This document shows positions 1 through 5,665 of a stretch of DNA of 14,112 nucleotides, piece after piece. Position numbers and translations under genes: made by a program. The number at the start of each line of letters is the position of its first letter. The stretch's first letter is position 1. The stretch is from NCBI GenBank assembly GCA_035537095.1, contig DATLMV010000194.1:1-14112 (forward strand). Direction: 5' to 3'. Below the pieces are notes generated by a model. It worked only from the letters and a program-made list of their open reading frames with translations, did not search any database and was not told the DNA's origin. The stretch is from DASWNP01 sp035537095 (GTDB lineage: Bacteria; Acidobacteriota; Blastocatellia; Pyrinomonadales; Pyrinomonadaceae).

Positions 1-1
1 G

Positions 2-745
2 CGGCGCGGCTTCATCCCCTTCATCACGGCGGGCGATCCTGATCTTCAGACGACACGCGCGCTGATTCCCGAACTCGCGCGCGCGGGTGCAAGCATCGTC
101 GAACTCGGCGTGCCGTTCAGCGACCCGGTCGCCGACGGGCCGACGATTCAACGCGCGTCCGAACGCGCGCTGAAAAATCGCGTCGGCGTCGCGGATGTCC
201 TCTCGGTCGTCGCCGACGCGCGCGGCCTGACGAATGTGCCCGTCGTGCTGTTCAGTTATTACAATCCTTTGATGCAGTTTGGCGTCGAGCGACTCGGCGC
301 GGAAGCCGCGAGCGCAGGTGTAGACGGCGTGCTCGTCACAGACCTCTCGCCGGAAGAGTCCGCCGGGTTTACAGCGTCACTTAAGAACCATGAATTGAAC
401 CAAATCTTTTTAGTCGCGCCGACGACGACCGACGCGCGTCTCAAGATGGTGGCGGCGCGTGCCAGCGGTTTTATCTACGCCGTCTCGCGCGCGGGCGTGA
501 CGGGCGCGCGCGATGCGTCGAGCACGGAGGCCGCGCAACTCGTCGGGCGCGTGCGTGCGGTCTCAAGTCTTCCGGTCGCCGTCGGGTTCGGCATCTCGAC
601 GCGGGAACAGGTGGCGGAGGTCTGGCGTTACGCCGACGCGGCGGTCGTCGGTTCGGCCATCGTCGCACAGATGGAGAAGCACGCCGACGAGCCCGATCTG
701 GTGGCACGCACGGGCGCGTTCGCGCGCGCACTTTTGCCGGAATAA
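2..745 (+). CDS. trpA: Tryptophan synthase alpha chain, 5' end cut by window edge
   Basis: TrpA cleaves indole-3-glycerol phosphate to indole and glyceraldehyde-3-phosphate, and passes indole to TrpB in the cytoplasmic alpha2-beta2 complex. The frame is open from base 2 and shows 247 residues. E. coli TrpA has 268, so about 15-20 N-terminal residues lie upstream of the window. Visible hallmarks are PFITAGDPD near the start and then ELGVPFSDPVADGPTIQ. The Glu codon at 101-103 matches catalytic Glu49 of E. coli and the Asp codon at 134-136 matches Asp60. Later, YAVSRAGVTGAR is the loop-6 region, and AVGFGIST and VVGSAIV are the phosphate-binding segments. The GTG at 110 is an internal Val, not a start. 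The TAA stop lies inside a 17-base tandem duplication. A small unknown gene follows after 26 bases. trpB is probably just upstream, but this cannot be seen. Confidence 0.96.
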   Translation, partial: RRGFIPFITAGDPDLQTTRALIPELARAGASIVELGVPFSDPVADGPTIQRASERALKNRVGVADVLSVVADARGLTNVPVVLFSYYNPLMQFGVERLGAEAASAGVDGVLVTDLSPEESAGFTASLKNHELNQIFLVAPTTTDARLKMVAARASGFIYAVSRAGVTGARDASSTEAAQLVGRVRAVSSLPVAVGFGISTREQVAEVWRYADAAVVGSAIVAQMEKHADEPDLVARTGAFARALLPE

Positions 746-766
746 AAAGTTTGCCGGAATAAAAAA
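733..766. repeat. 17-base tandem duplication over the trpA stop codon
   Basis: The unit TTTGCCGGAATAAAAAG at 733-749 recurs at 750-766 with only the last base changed to A. The first copy contains the last trpA codons and the TAA. The second copy lies in the spacer before the next gene and carries a second, untranslated TAA. It looks like a recent slippage or duplication event that left the reading frame unaffected. Confidence 0.85.
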
Positions 767-771
767 ACGCG

Positions 772-1119
772 ATGAACGAAGAAGAGTCGGACGCATCGAA
801 GGCGGTTGAGAGTCGTGCCCGCAGAATCAACATGGGCGCGCCTGTGTTGGTCGTGTTGCATAGCCCGCGCGAAAAATGCTGGGGCGTGTTGGACGAAATC
901 AGCGCGGCTGGCGTATATTTGCGCGGCCTCGATTTGAACGCCTTCGACGATTGGACGCGCGCCGTCGCGTCGGGCGAGCCCTTCATCGGCTTGAGCGACC
1001 TGTTCTTCCCGCTCTGGCGCATCGAGCGCATCTCGCGCGACGAGCGGGCCGCAGGCATCCCGTCGCTCGCCGAGCAGTTCGAGACGCGCACGGGGCGGCG
1101 TCTCCTTGAGTTCGTGTGA
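772..1119 (+). CDS. Small conserved-looking protein of unknown function
   Basis: I do not recognise this 115-residue protein. After a charged N-terminus (residues 1-20, many Glu, Ser and Arg) it has a compact, probably beta-rich core: GAPVLVVLHSPREKCWGVLDEI and AGVYLRGLDLNAFDDW (residues 22-57). A stretch PFIGLSDLFFPLWRIERI follows (about 65-82), then a charged helix-like tail ending at TGRRLLEFV. The alternating hydrophobic strands recall small Sm-like or PilZ-like barrels, but that is only an impression. There is no signal peptide or membrane span, so it is likely cytoplasmic. It starts 26 bases after the trpA stop, so co-transcription is plausible. No clear Shine-Dalgarno precedes ATG 772. 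The internal Met at codon 21 (ATG 832) is an alternative start that would remove the polar N-terminus. Confidence 0.75.
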   Translation: MNEEESDASKAVESRARRINMGAPVLVVLHSPREKCWGVLDEISAAGVYLRGLDLNAFDDWTRAVASGEPFIGLSDLFFPLWRIERISRDERAAGIPSLAEQFETRTGRRLLEFV

Positions 1120-1134
1120 ACAGCGCGGAGACGG

Positions 1135-1176
1135 TAAAAGGGCAAAAGTAAAAGGGTAAAAGGCAAAAGTTAAGAG
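1135..1176. repeat. Degenerate heptanucleotide tandem repeat (A/G-rich)
   Basis: Six consecutive 7-base units read TAAAAGG, GCAAAAG, TAAAAGG, GTAAAAG, GCAAAAG and TTAAGAG. The + strand is almost pure purine in a GC-rich surrounding. It lies just after the unknown 115-aa gene and about 130-170 bases upstream of the recA promoter. It resembles short tandemly repeated heptamers found in intergenic DNA of some bacteria. No function can be read from it. Confidence 0.7.
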
Positions 1177-1303
1177 GTCGAAGGCGACAGTTTTATCCGT
1201 CCCTTGTTTCGCGTACGTGTGGCGTCTCGACCCGATTACGGGTTTGAGTTGAAAAAAAAGTTTGTTGCATCTATGAAACGCTGTTCCATTCTCGCGTCGT
1301 TTG

Positions 1304-1312
1304 TGCTAGAAT
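1304..1312 (+). promoter_or_regulatory. Candidate recA promoter (extended -10)
   Basis: TGCTAGAAT is an extended -10 element (TGn followed by TAGAAT, 5 of 6 matches to TATAAT), with transcription expected to start near 1319. No good -35 lies 17 bases upstream, which fits an extended -10 promoter. The -35 region contains GAAACGCTGTTC (1275-1286). This imperfect dyad of GAA and TTC resembles a decayed GAACnnnnGTTC LexA site, so SOS control is possible but unproven. The leader to the recA ATG is about 65 bases. Confidence 0.5.
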
Positions 1313-1383
1313 GCATCCCGTCTTGAGGAAGGCATTTTGGACACAACTTTGAGAGAAGGGGACGAGAAAGAGTGATAGGAACA

Positions 1384-2484
1384 ATGGCAGACAGCAAAGG
1401 CGGCGCGGATCGCGGCAAAGCGGTGGAAGCGGCGCTCCTCAATATCGAGAAAAAATTTGGCAAAGGGTCAATCATGAAGCTCGGCGACCGCGAGGTCTCG
1501 GAGATTCCGGCGATTTCGACCACTTCTTTGAGTCTGGATGCGGCGATGGGCGTCGGCGGCGTGCCGCGCGGGCGCGTCATCGAGATTTTCGGGCCGGAGA
1601 GTTCGGGCAAAACGACGCTCGCGCTCCACATCGTGTCCGAAGCGCAGAAGGCCGGGGGCGTCGCCGCATACATTGACGCCGAACACGCGATGGATGCCGA
1701 GTATGCGGGCAAGCTCGGCGTCAACATTGACGAGTTGCTGATTTCGCAGCCGGATTCGGGCGAGCAGGCGTTGGAGATTTGCGAGGCGCTGGTGCGCTCG
1801 AACGGCGTTGACGTGATCGTCATTGACTCGGTGGCGGCGCTCGTGCCGCGCGCCGAACTCGACGGCGAGATGGGCGACAGCCTGCCGGGTCTTCAGGCCC
1901 GACTGATGTCGCAGGCTTTGCGGAAACTGACGGCCATCGTCTCGTCGAGCAACACGTGCCTGATCTTCATCAACCAGATACGCGAAAAAATCGGCGTCAT
2001 GTTCGGCTCACCCGAGACGACGACGGGCGGTCGCGCGCTGAAGTTCTACTCGTCTCTGCGCGTTGACATCCGTCGCATCGGCGCAATCAAGGACGGCGAC
2101 CGCGTGGTCGGCAATCGCACGCGCGTGAAGATCGTGAAGAACAAGGTTGCGCCGCCGTTCCGCGAGTGCGAGTTCGACATCATGTACGGCGAAGGCATCT
2201 CGCGCGAGGGCGACGTGCTCGACCTCGGCGTCGTGCACAAGGTCGTGGAGAAGAGCGGCGCGTGGTTCTCCTACAAGACCGAACGTCTCGGACAGGGACG
2301 CGAAAACTCCAAACAGGCTTTGAAGGACGACGCCAACCTGCTCCGCCGCATCGAGAATGAAGTGCGCGTCGCGCTCGGCATCCCTACGGTGGCGGGCGGC
2401 GAAGAAGTGTCGGAAGCGAAAGAAGTCAAAGAGCCTAAGGAGTCGAAAGAAAGCAAAGCCGCTTCGGCGACCGACAAGAAGTAA
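1384..2484 (+). CDS. recA: Recombinase RecA
   Basis: RecA is the ATP-dependent strand-exchange protein of homologous recombination and co-protease for LexA, forming filaments on single-stranded DNA. The 366-residue product has the N-terminal polymerisation helix (KAVEAALLNIEKKFGKGSIM), Walker A GPESSGKTT at residues 70-78, Walker B VDVIVIDS at 142-149, loop L1 EMGDSLPGLQARLMSQALRKL region, and loop L2 INQIREKIGVMFGSPETTTGG. The C-terminal tail is unusual: five successive Glu-x-Lys triplets (residues 344-358) and then SATDKK, not the strongly acidic tail of E. coli. I chose ATG 1384, which gives the usual MADSK-type N-terminus, with AGGA at 1377-1380. An in-frame GTG at 1372, preceded by GAAGGGGA, would add four residues and cannot be excluded. 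It stands alone with its own promoter. Confidence 0.98.
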   Translation: MADSKGGADRGKAVEAALLNIEKKFGKGSIMKLGDREVSEIPAISTTSLSLDAAMGVGGVPRGRVIEIFGPESSGKTTLALHIVSEAQKAGGVAAYIDAEHAMDAEYAGKLGVNIDELLISQPDSGEQALEICEALVRSNGVDVIVIDSVAALVPRAELDGEMGDSLPGLQARLMSQALRKLTAIVSSSNTCLIFINQIREKIGVMFGSPETTTGGRALKFYSSLRVDIRRIGAIKDGDRVVGNRTRVKIVKNKVAPPFRECEFDIMYGEGISREGDVLDLGVVHKVVEKSGAWFSYKTERLGQGRENSKQALKDDANLLRRIENEVRVALGIPTVAGGEEVSEAKEVKEPKESKESKAASATDKK

Positions 2485-2578
2485 GCTCGACTCAACACAA
2501 ACTTTCAGCCGTCGGCAGCCGGACTTCCCCTCATCTCCGCGCTTCCGGCGGCTCTTAGTTTGTCGCGTCGAATGCTGC

Positions 2579-2608
2579 TTTACACTTTCTTCGGCGCGGG
2601 CGCATAAT
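2579..2608 (+). promoter_or_regulatory. Sigma-70-type promoter for the deaminase gene
   Basis: TTTACA (2579-2584, 5 of 6) and CATAAT (2603-2608, 5 of 6) are separated by 18 bases. Transcription would start near 2615, giving a leader of about 34 bases to ATG 2649. This suggests the gene is transcribed separately from recA. I see no convincing recA terminator in 2485-2578. Confidence 0.6.
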
Positions 2609-2648
2609 CCCTGCGAAACCGTCTGCCCGGCGACCATTCTCGCAAACG

Positions 2649-3977
2649 ATGAATCAATCCATCCTCATCAAAAACGGCACGCTCATCACGATGAACCCGC
2701 AGGACGCAATCCTGCGCGGCGACCTGCTCGTCGGCAGCGACGGGCGCATCCAGAGCGTCGGCGAAGCGTCGGGCGCGACCGCCGACATCGCGATTGACGC
2801 CGGAGGCTGCGCCGTCCTGCCCGGCTTCGTGCAGACGCACATCCATCTCTGCCAGACCCTCTTTCGCGGCGCGGCGGACGACCTCGCTTTGATTGACTGG
2901 TTGAAGCGTCGCGTGTGGCCTCTGGAGGCGGCGCATGACGCTGCATCTCTACGTGCGTCGGCGCGTCTCGGCGTCGCCGAGTTGATGAAGGGCGGGACGA
3001 CCTGCGCGCTGACGATGGAGACGGTCAATCATACGGACGAAGTTTTCCGCGTCGTCGAGGAGACGGGTTTTCGCGCGACCGTCGGCAAGTGCATGATGGA
3101 CGCGGGCGACGAAGTGCCCGCCGCTTTGCAGGAGAAGACCGCCGACTCCGTCGGCGAATCGCTCGCCCTTCTGGAGAAATGGCACGCGCATGACGGAGGG
3201 CGCATCCGCTACTGTTTCGCACCGCGTTTCGCCGTCAGTTGCACGCGCGAACTGCTCGCGGAAGTGGCGACCGTAGCGCGCGCGCGGGGCGTCCTCGTGC
3301 ACACGCACGCGTCGGAGAACGTGGACGAGATTGCGCTCGTCGAACGCGCGACGGGGCAGCGCAACATCGAATATCTGGAGTCTGTGGGCTTGGCCGCGCC
3401 GCACGTCGCACTCGCGCATTGCGTCCACGTCAACGACGCCGAACTCGATATTCTCGCCCGCACCGGCACGCACGTCCTGCATTGTCCATCCTCCAATCTC
3501 AAGCTCGGCTCCGGCATCGCGCCCATCGCGCGAATGCTCGCGCGCGGCATCTCCGTCTCGCTCGGCGCGGACGGCGCGCCCTGCAACAATCGCCTCGACA
3601 TGTTCACGGAGATGCGTACCGCCGCGCTCCTGCAAAAAGTCGCGCACGGGACGGAGACGCTGCCCGCGCGCCGCGCGCTCCGCATGGCGACCGCCGATGG
3701 CGCACGCGCTCTCGGCCTTGACGCCGAAATCGGTTCGCTCACGACGGGCAAACGTGCTGACATCACCGTCATTGATCTGCAACGCCTGCACCTGACGCCG
3801 CATCCCGACATCGTCTCGGCGGTCGTCTACGGAGCGGAGGCGGGCGACGTGCGGACGGTCTTGATTGACGGACGCATCGTCGTGCTCGACGGCGAGTTGA
3901 CGACGCTCGACGAGCGCGAAGTCATCCTCGAAGCGAATCAGCAGGCGGAACTATTGAGCGGGCGCGCGGGCATCTGA
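2649..3977 (+). CDS. Amidohydrolase, probable 5'-deoxyadenosine / MTA / SAH deaminase
   Basis: This 442-residue protein belongs to the ATZ/TRZ-like branch of the metal-dependent amidohydrolases. Relatives deaminate 5'-deoxyadenosine, methylthioadenosine or S-adenosylhomocysteine, salvaging S-adenosylmethionine by-products. The N-terminal small beta domain begins NGTLITMNPQDAILRGD. Metal-site residues are visible: THIH (His64, His66), HTHASE (His220, Glu223), ALAHC (His257) and SLGADGAPCNNRLDMF (Asp308). These match the His-x-His, His, His, Asp pattern of TM0936-type deaminases. The C-terminus closes the small domain (GKRADITVIDL, RTVLIDGRIVVLDGE). GADGAPCNN favours the 5'-deoxyadenosine deaminase subgroup, but chlorohydrolase or guanine-deaminase-like activity cannot be excluded from sequence alone. 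There is no signal peptide, so it is cytoplasmic. Its 3' end converges on the methyltransferase gene 54 bases away. Confidence 0.9.
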   Translation: MNQSILIKNGTLITMNPQDAILRGDLLVGSDGRIQSVGEASGATADIAIDAGGCAVLPGFVQTHIHLCQTLFRGAADDLALIDWLKRRVWPLEAAHDAASLRASARLGVAELMKGGTTCALTMETVNHTDEVFRVVEETGFRATVGKCMMDAGDEVPAALQEKTADSVGESLALLEKWHAHDGGRIRYCFAPRFAVSCTRELLAEVATVARARGVLVHTHASENVDEIALVERATGQRNIEYLESVGLAAPHVALAHCVHVNDAELDILARTGTHVLHCPSSNLKLGSGIAPIARMLARGISVSLGADGAPCNNRLDMFTEMRTAALLQKVAHGTETLPARRALRMATADGARALGLDAEIGSLTTGKRADITVIDLQRLHLTPHPDIVSAVVYGAEAGDVRTVLIDGRIVVLDGELTTLDEREVILEANQQAELLSGRAGI

Positions 3978-4031
3978 AAGCAGTTGATGTTTTAAGGATA
4001 TGATCTTTTCAGTCTCTTCTTGATAACTTCT

Positions 4032-4781
4032 TCAAGCGAACAAATCTTCAATCGCATCTGTCGCGGCATAAGCCATGTTGCCCTCGACGCGGTATGCGAC
4101 TCGCCCGTTCAGAGAACCCTCCAAAAGCTCCTTCAACTCGACGCTGCTGCGCGGACGCACGAACTCGCCCGCGCGATGGAGCATCCGCATGTAAGCGTCT
4201 CCGATGAAGCGTCCGTTGGTGACGATGCTCGTTAAAAAGAGATGCCCTTCGCCGGTCAGAAGGCTCTTGAGTTGCGGAATCAGAGTCGCCGCATCGTCGT
4301 ATTGGTGAAGCACATTCATGCAGAGGATGGTCTGAAAACTTCCGTGGCGAAACGTCAGGCGCGACAAGTCTCCCTGAACGAAGACGACGTTCGCGGGAAC
4401 GCGTCCCGCCGCGTCGAGCAGGCGCGCACGCGCGCGCCGCAGCATGGCGATTGATTGGTCGAGCGCGATGACGGGGCGGCGAGACGCGAGATAAGCCCCG
4501 ACGCTGAACAGCAGAGAACCGCACGGGGCGTCAAGGAGGCAGCCCGCAGGCGTCGAAGCAAACGCCCGGCGCGCGAACGCCGCGTAGCGGAGCGGGGAAT
4601 CGCCCCACATCACACGGTTATACAAACGCGTGCCGACAAAAAAGTCATAGACAGCCGCCCTTCGATCATAGAGATGTCCGTGCGCGGCGGCCTCCGGCAG
4701 AAGCGAATAAATACCCTCCTCCACCTCCCGCAGCGCGCGCTCATCCGAGACCGCCTGCCTCAATTCGTCAAGCATGTTCAT
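4032..4781 (-). CDS. Class I SAM-dependent methyltransferase
   Basis: The 249-residue protein has a Rossmann methyltransferase core. Motif I is LLDAPCGSLLFSVG (residues 82-95), the acidic residue ending strand 2 is in ALDQS (Asp108), the adenine-contact region is QGDLS (136-140), and the post-II strand is FQTILCMNVLHQYDD (149-162). The first 80 residues form a helical cap with HLYDRRAAVYDFFVGTRLYNRVMWG, a pattern seen in UbiE/Coq5-like small-molecule methyltransferases. The substrate is unknown. Motif I reads DAPCGS, not the usual D-x-G-C-G-x-G. There is no signal peptide, so it should be cytoplasmic. ATG 4781 lacks a good Shine-Dalgarno, and the second Met (codon 3) is equally possible. It is a single gene, convergent with the deaminase, with its own candidate promoter at 4844-4871 and a long signal-rich upstream region. 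Confidence 0.85.
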   Translation of the reverse strand: MNMLDELRQAVSDERALREVEEGIYSLLPEAAAHGHLYDRRAAVYDFFVGTRLYNRVMWGDSPLRYAAFARRAFASTPAGCLLDAPCGSLLFSVGAYLASRRPVIALDQSIAMLRRARARLLDAAGRVPANVVFVQGDLSRLTFRHGSFQTILCMNVLHQYDDAATLIPQLKSLLTGEGHLFLTSIVTNGRFIGDAYMRMLHRAGEFVRPRSSVELKELLEGSLNGRVAYRVEGNMAYAATDAIEDLFA

Positions 4782-4843
4782 ACTTGGAGGCAGACTCTAT
4801 CACGTCTCGATTTCAACCCGCGACAAACTCGAAACAGCGTCGG

Positions 4844-4871
4844 ATAATCAACAATGCAAGATTCTTGCCAA
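4844..4871 (-). promoter_or_regulatory. Candidate methyltransferase promoter with overlapping palindrome
   Basis: Reading the minus strand, TTGGCA (4871-4866, 5 of 6) is followed after 16 bases by GATTAT (4849-4844, 4 of 6). Transcription would begin near 4837, about 56 bases before ATG 4781. A 13-base palindrome, GCAAGATTCTTGC (4856-4868), covers the end of the -35 and the start of the spacer. That is where a repressor would sit. Both parts are pattern matches only. Confidence 0.35.
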
Positions 4872-4909
4872 GCGCAAGCCGAAACGCACGCGAAACGTGA
4901 GATTCAAAG

Positions 4910-4976
4910 CTCTTTCGTCGTCAAAAAGTATGCCTTTTCTCGACGACGGAGCCGAGCTTTCGTGACCCCGAAAGAG
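4910..4976 (-). other. Structured segment with competing hairpins
   Basis: The 8-base arms 4910-4917 (CTCTTTCG) and 4969-4976 (CGAAAGAG) pair perfectly. Inside them, CGTCGTC (4916-4922) pairs with GACGACG (4942-4948), and AAAAG (4924-4928) pairs with CTTTT (4934-4938). However, 4969-4974 can instead pair with the nearer CTTTCG (4957-4962), forming a 6-base stem. The pairings are mutually exclusive, as in attenuators, but no regulated frame directly follows. The rest of 4872-5047 holds no gene or repeat I can recognise. Confidence 0.35.
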
Positions 4977-5047
4977 TCTTCGATGAGCGTCGGGCGGAAC
5001 TGGAAAAGGTAAGCCGGGTTCAGGCGGGAAATCGAGGAATTTAGGCC

Positions 5048-5193
5048 AAAAATGGCTGTGCCATCTCGGATGTAGCGTCTGTGGGGGGCACAGGCGGCGT
5101 CCGAGATGGCACGGGCGGGCACTTGTCTAAGTTCGAGCTTCGGATGATAATTCTTGCGACCTCCCGGCGGTTGGAATGCCGGGCCATCCGAAC
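5048..5193 (-). ncRNA. Candidate small structured RNA (or long leader)
   Basis: A consensus minus-strand promoter at 5200-5227 would start transcription near 5193. The transcript begins with UUCGGAUG (5192-5185), which pairs perfectly with CAUCCGAA (5146-5139). That stem encloses a second perfect one, CCCGGC/GCCGGG (5183-5178 with 5168-5163, 9-base loop). A small stem, ACUU/AAGU (5132-5121), follows. Then comes a long hairpin, 13 paired bases between 5112-5100 and 5070-5058, with a further inner stem. AUUUUU lies just beyond (about 5053-5048) and could serve as a weak terminator tract. No plausible protein frame with a Shine-Dalgarno is present. I could not match it to tmRNA, SRP RNA, 6S RNA, RNase P RNA or a known riboswitch by eye. 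Alternatively it may be the 5' leader of the methyltransferase mRNA about 270 bases further on. Confidence 0.35.
5058..5112. repeat. Long inverted repeat (13-base arms with inner stem)
   Basis: GTGCCATCTCGGA (5058-5070) is the exact reverse complement of 5100-5112. Inside, 5076-5083 pairs with 5089-5096 around a GGGGG loop (8 pairs, one of them T-G). Two of the non-Watson-Crick positions (5057/5113 and 5078/5094) are G-U wobbles if the + strand is transcribed, but A-C mismatches on the minus strand. The orientation is therefore not settled. It could be part of an RNA, a terminator or a dispersed palindromic element. Confidence 0.8.
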
Positions 5194-5199
5194 GCGTGG

Positions 5200-5227
5200 A
5201 TTATACACCTCTTGTCAAAACTGTCAA
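5200..5227 (-). promoter_or_regulatory. Consensus minus-strand sigma-70 promoter
   Basis: On the minus strand TTGACA (5227-5222) and TATAAT (5205-5200) are both perfect hexamers with a 16-base spacer. Upstream (about 5228-5258 on the + strand) lies an A/T-rich stretch with several A and T runs, resembling an UP element. This architecture is typical of stable-RNA genes. It points away from tRNA-Phe, toward the structured segment below 5193. Confidence 0.65.
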
Positions 5228-5266
5228 CGACTTTTTGTGACCTAAAAGACAAAAATTGAACACCGC

Positions 5267-5339
5267 TGCATAGTGTGTCAGTTTGAAATTTCAAGCCAAT
5301 CTCTATGCGGCTCACATTTTCCGACTGACCCACTATGCA
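5267..5339. repeat. Inverted repeat between divergent promoters
   Basis: TGCATAGTGTGTCAG (5267-5281) is matched by CTGACCCACTATGCA (5325-5339), 14 of 15 complementary. Just inside the left arm is a perfect 12-base palindrome, TTGAAATTTCAA (5283-5294). The element lies between the minus-strand promoter at 5200-5227 and the tRNA promoter at 5353-5381. A regulatory or cruciform role and a decayed mobile palindrome are both possible. Confidence 0.65.
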
Positions 5340-5352
5340 CCGCAGAGGCGAG

Positions 5353-5381
5353 TTGACACACACCCTTTCTCTACTTATACT
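5353..5381 (+). promoter_or_regulatory. Strong promoter of tRNA-Phe
   Basis: TTGACA (5353-5358, perfect) and TATACT (5376-5381, 5 of 6) are exactly 17 bases apart. The predicted start is near 5388, about 24 bases before the mature tRNA. The segment after the -10, TTGCGCCTCC, is GC-rich, which is common at stringently controlled stable-RNA promoters. Confidence 0.8.
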
Positions 5382-5411
5382 TGCGCCTCCTTCCCACGAA
5401 GGCGCGACTCC

Positions 5412-5487
5412 GGCCAGGTAGCTCAGTTGGTAGAGCACCTGACTGAAAATCAGGGTGTCGGCGGTTCGATTCCGTCCCTGGCCACCA
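5412..5487 (+). tRNA. tRNA-Phe (anticodon GAA), CCA encoded
   Basis: All arms fold. The acceptor is GGCCAGG with CCTGGCC. The D arm is GCTC/GAGC with loop AGTTGGTA. The anticodon stem is CCTGA/TCAGG with loop CTGAAAA, giving anticodon GAA. The T stem is GGCGG/CCGTC (one G-T pair) with loop TTCGATT. Discriminator A and genomic CCA end at 5487. The length is 76 bases. A strong promoter lies upstream and a hairpin terminator starts nine bases downstream, so it is a single-gene transcription unit. Confidence 0.98.
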
Positions 5488-5495
5488 GTCAAATC

Positions 5496-5535
5496 AAACA
5501 CTTACGGGCAGCTTTGGGGCTGCCCATAAGTGTTT
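5496..5535 (+). terminator. Hairpin terminator of tRNA-Phe
   Basis: Seventeen-base arms (5496-5512 and 5519-5535) pair with a single mismatch around a six-base loop, TTTGGG. The base of the stem is A/T-rich (AAACACTTA with TAAGTGTTT) and the top is GC-rich (GGGCAGC/GCTGCCC). There is no long T run after the stem, only the TTT that closes it. The position directly behind the tRNA supports a termination or 3'-processing role. Confidence 0.7.
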
Positions 5536-5665
5536 ATGTACCTGTGAGTGTGCTAACTTGTAGAGCGGATGCGGGCCGGTTTACCTGTTGAGAATTTGTC
5601 GGGCGCGTGGCATCGGACTTTTATGGAGTACGGGGAAAGTTTGCGACAGAAGGGTTGAGTGAAAG

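Noticed and set aside
1230..1243. ACCCG-ATTA-CGGGT mini-hairpin upstream of recA as a terminator
   Set aside because: It has only five pairs and no T run, so it is too weak to call.
2949..3803. 284-aa minus-strand frame inside the deaminase gene
   Set aside because: It is antisense to an intact, well-conserved amidohydrolase with all metal ligands, and its Arg/Ala/Val-rich composition marks it as a shadow.
5008..5025. Minus-strand GAACCCGGCTTAC, identical to part of the conserved 3' region of RNase P RNA
   Set aside because: The other conserved RNase P regions, including the 5' GAGGAAAGTCCGGGC-like block, are absent from the surrounding 600 bases, and the transcript from 5193 would be far too short to that point. 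Probably chance.
4904..5122. 72-aa minus-strand frame
   Set aside because: It has no ribosome-binding site or recognisable domain, and it runs through the arms of the long inverted repeat.
5048..5193. 6S RNA
   Set aside because: 6S RNA needs a closing stem between its 5' and 3' ends and a large central bubble. Here there are two successive independent hairpins.
5127..5501. Minus-strand frame with a GRNRTADTLIFSQVLYQLSYL-like stretch
   Set aside because: It is the antisense translation of tRNA-Phe, a known source of spurious protein entries. The remainder covers promoters and inverted repeats.
5283..5591. Plus-strand frame containing QVAQLVEHLTENQGVGGSIPSL
   Set aside because: This is tRNA-Phe read as protein, continuing through its terminator hairpin, so it is not a gene.
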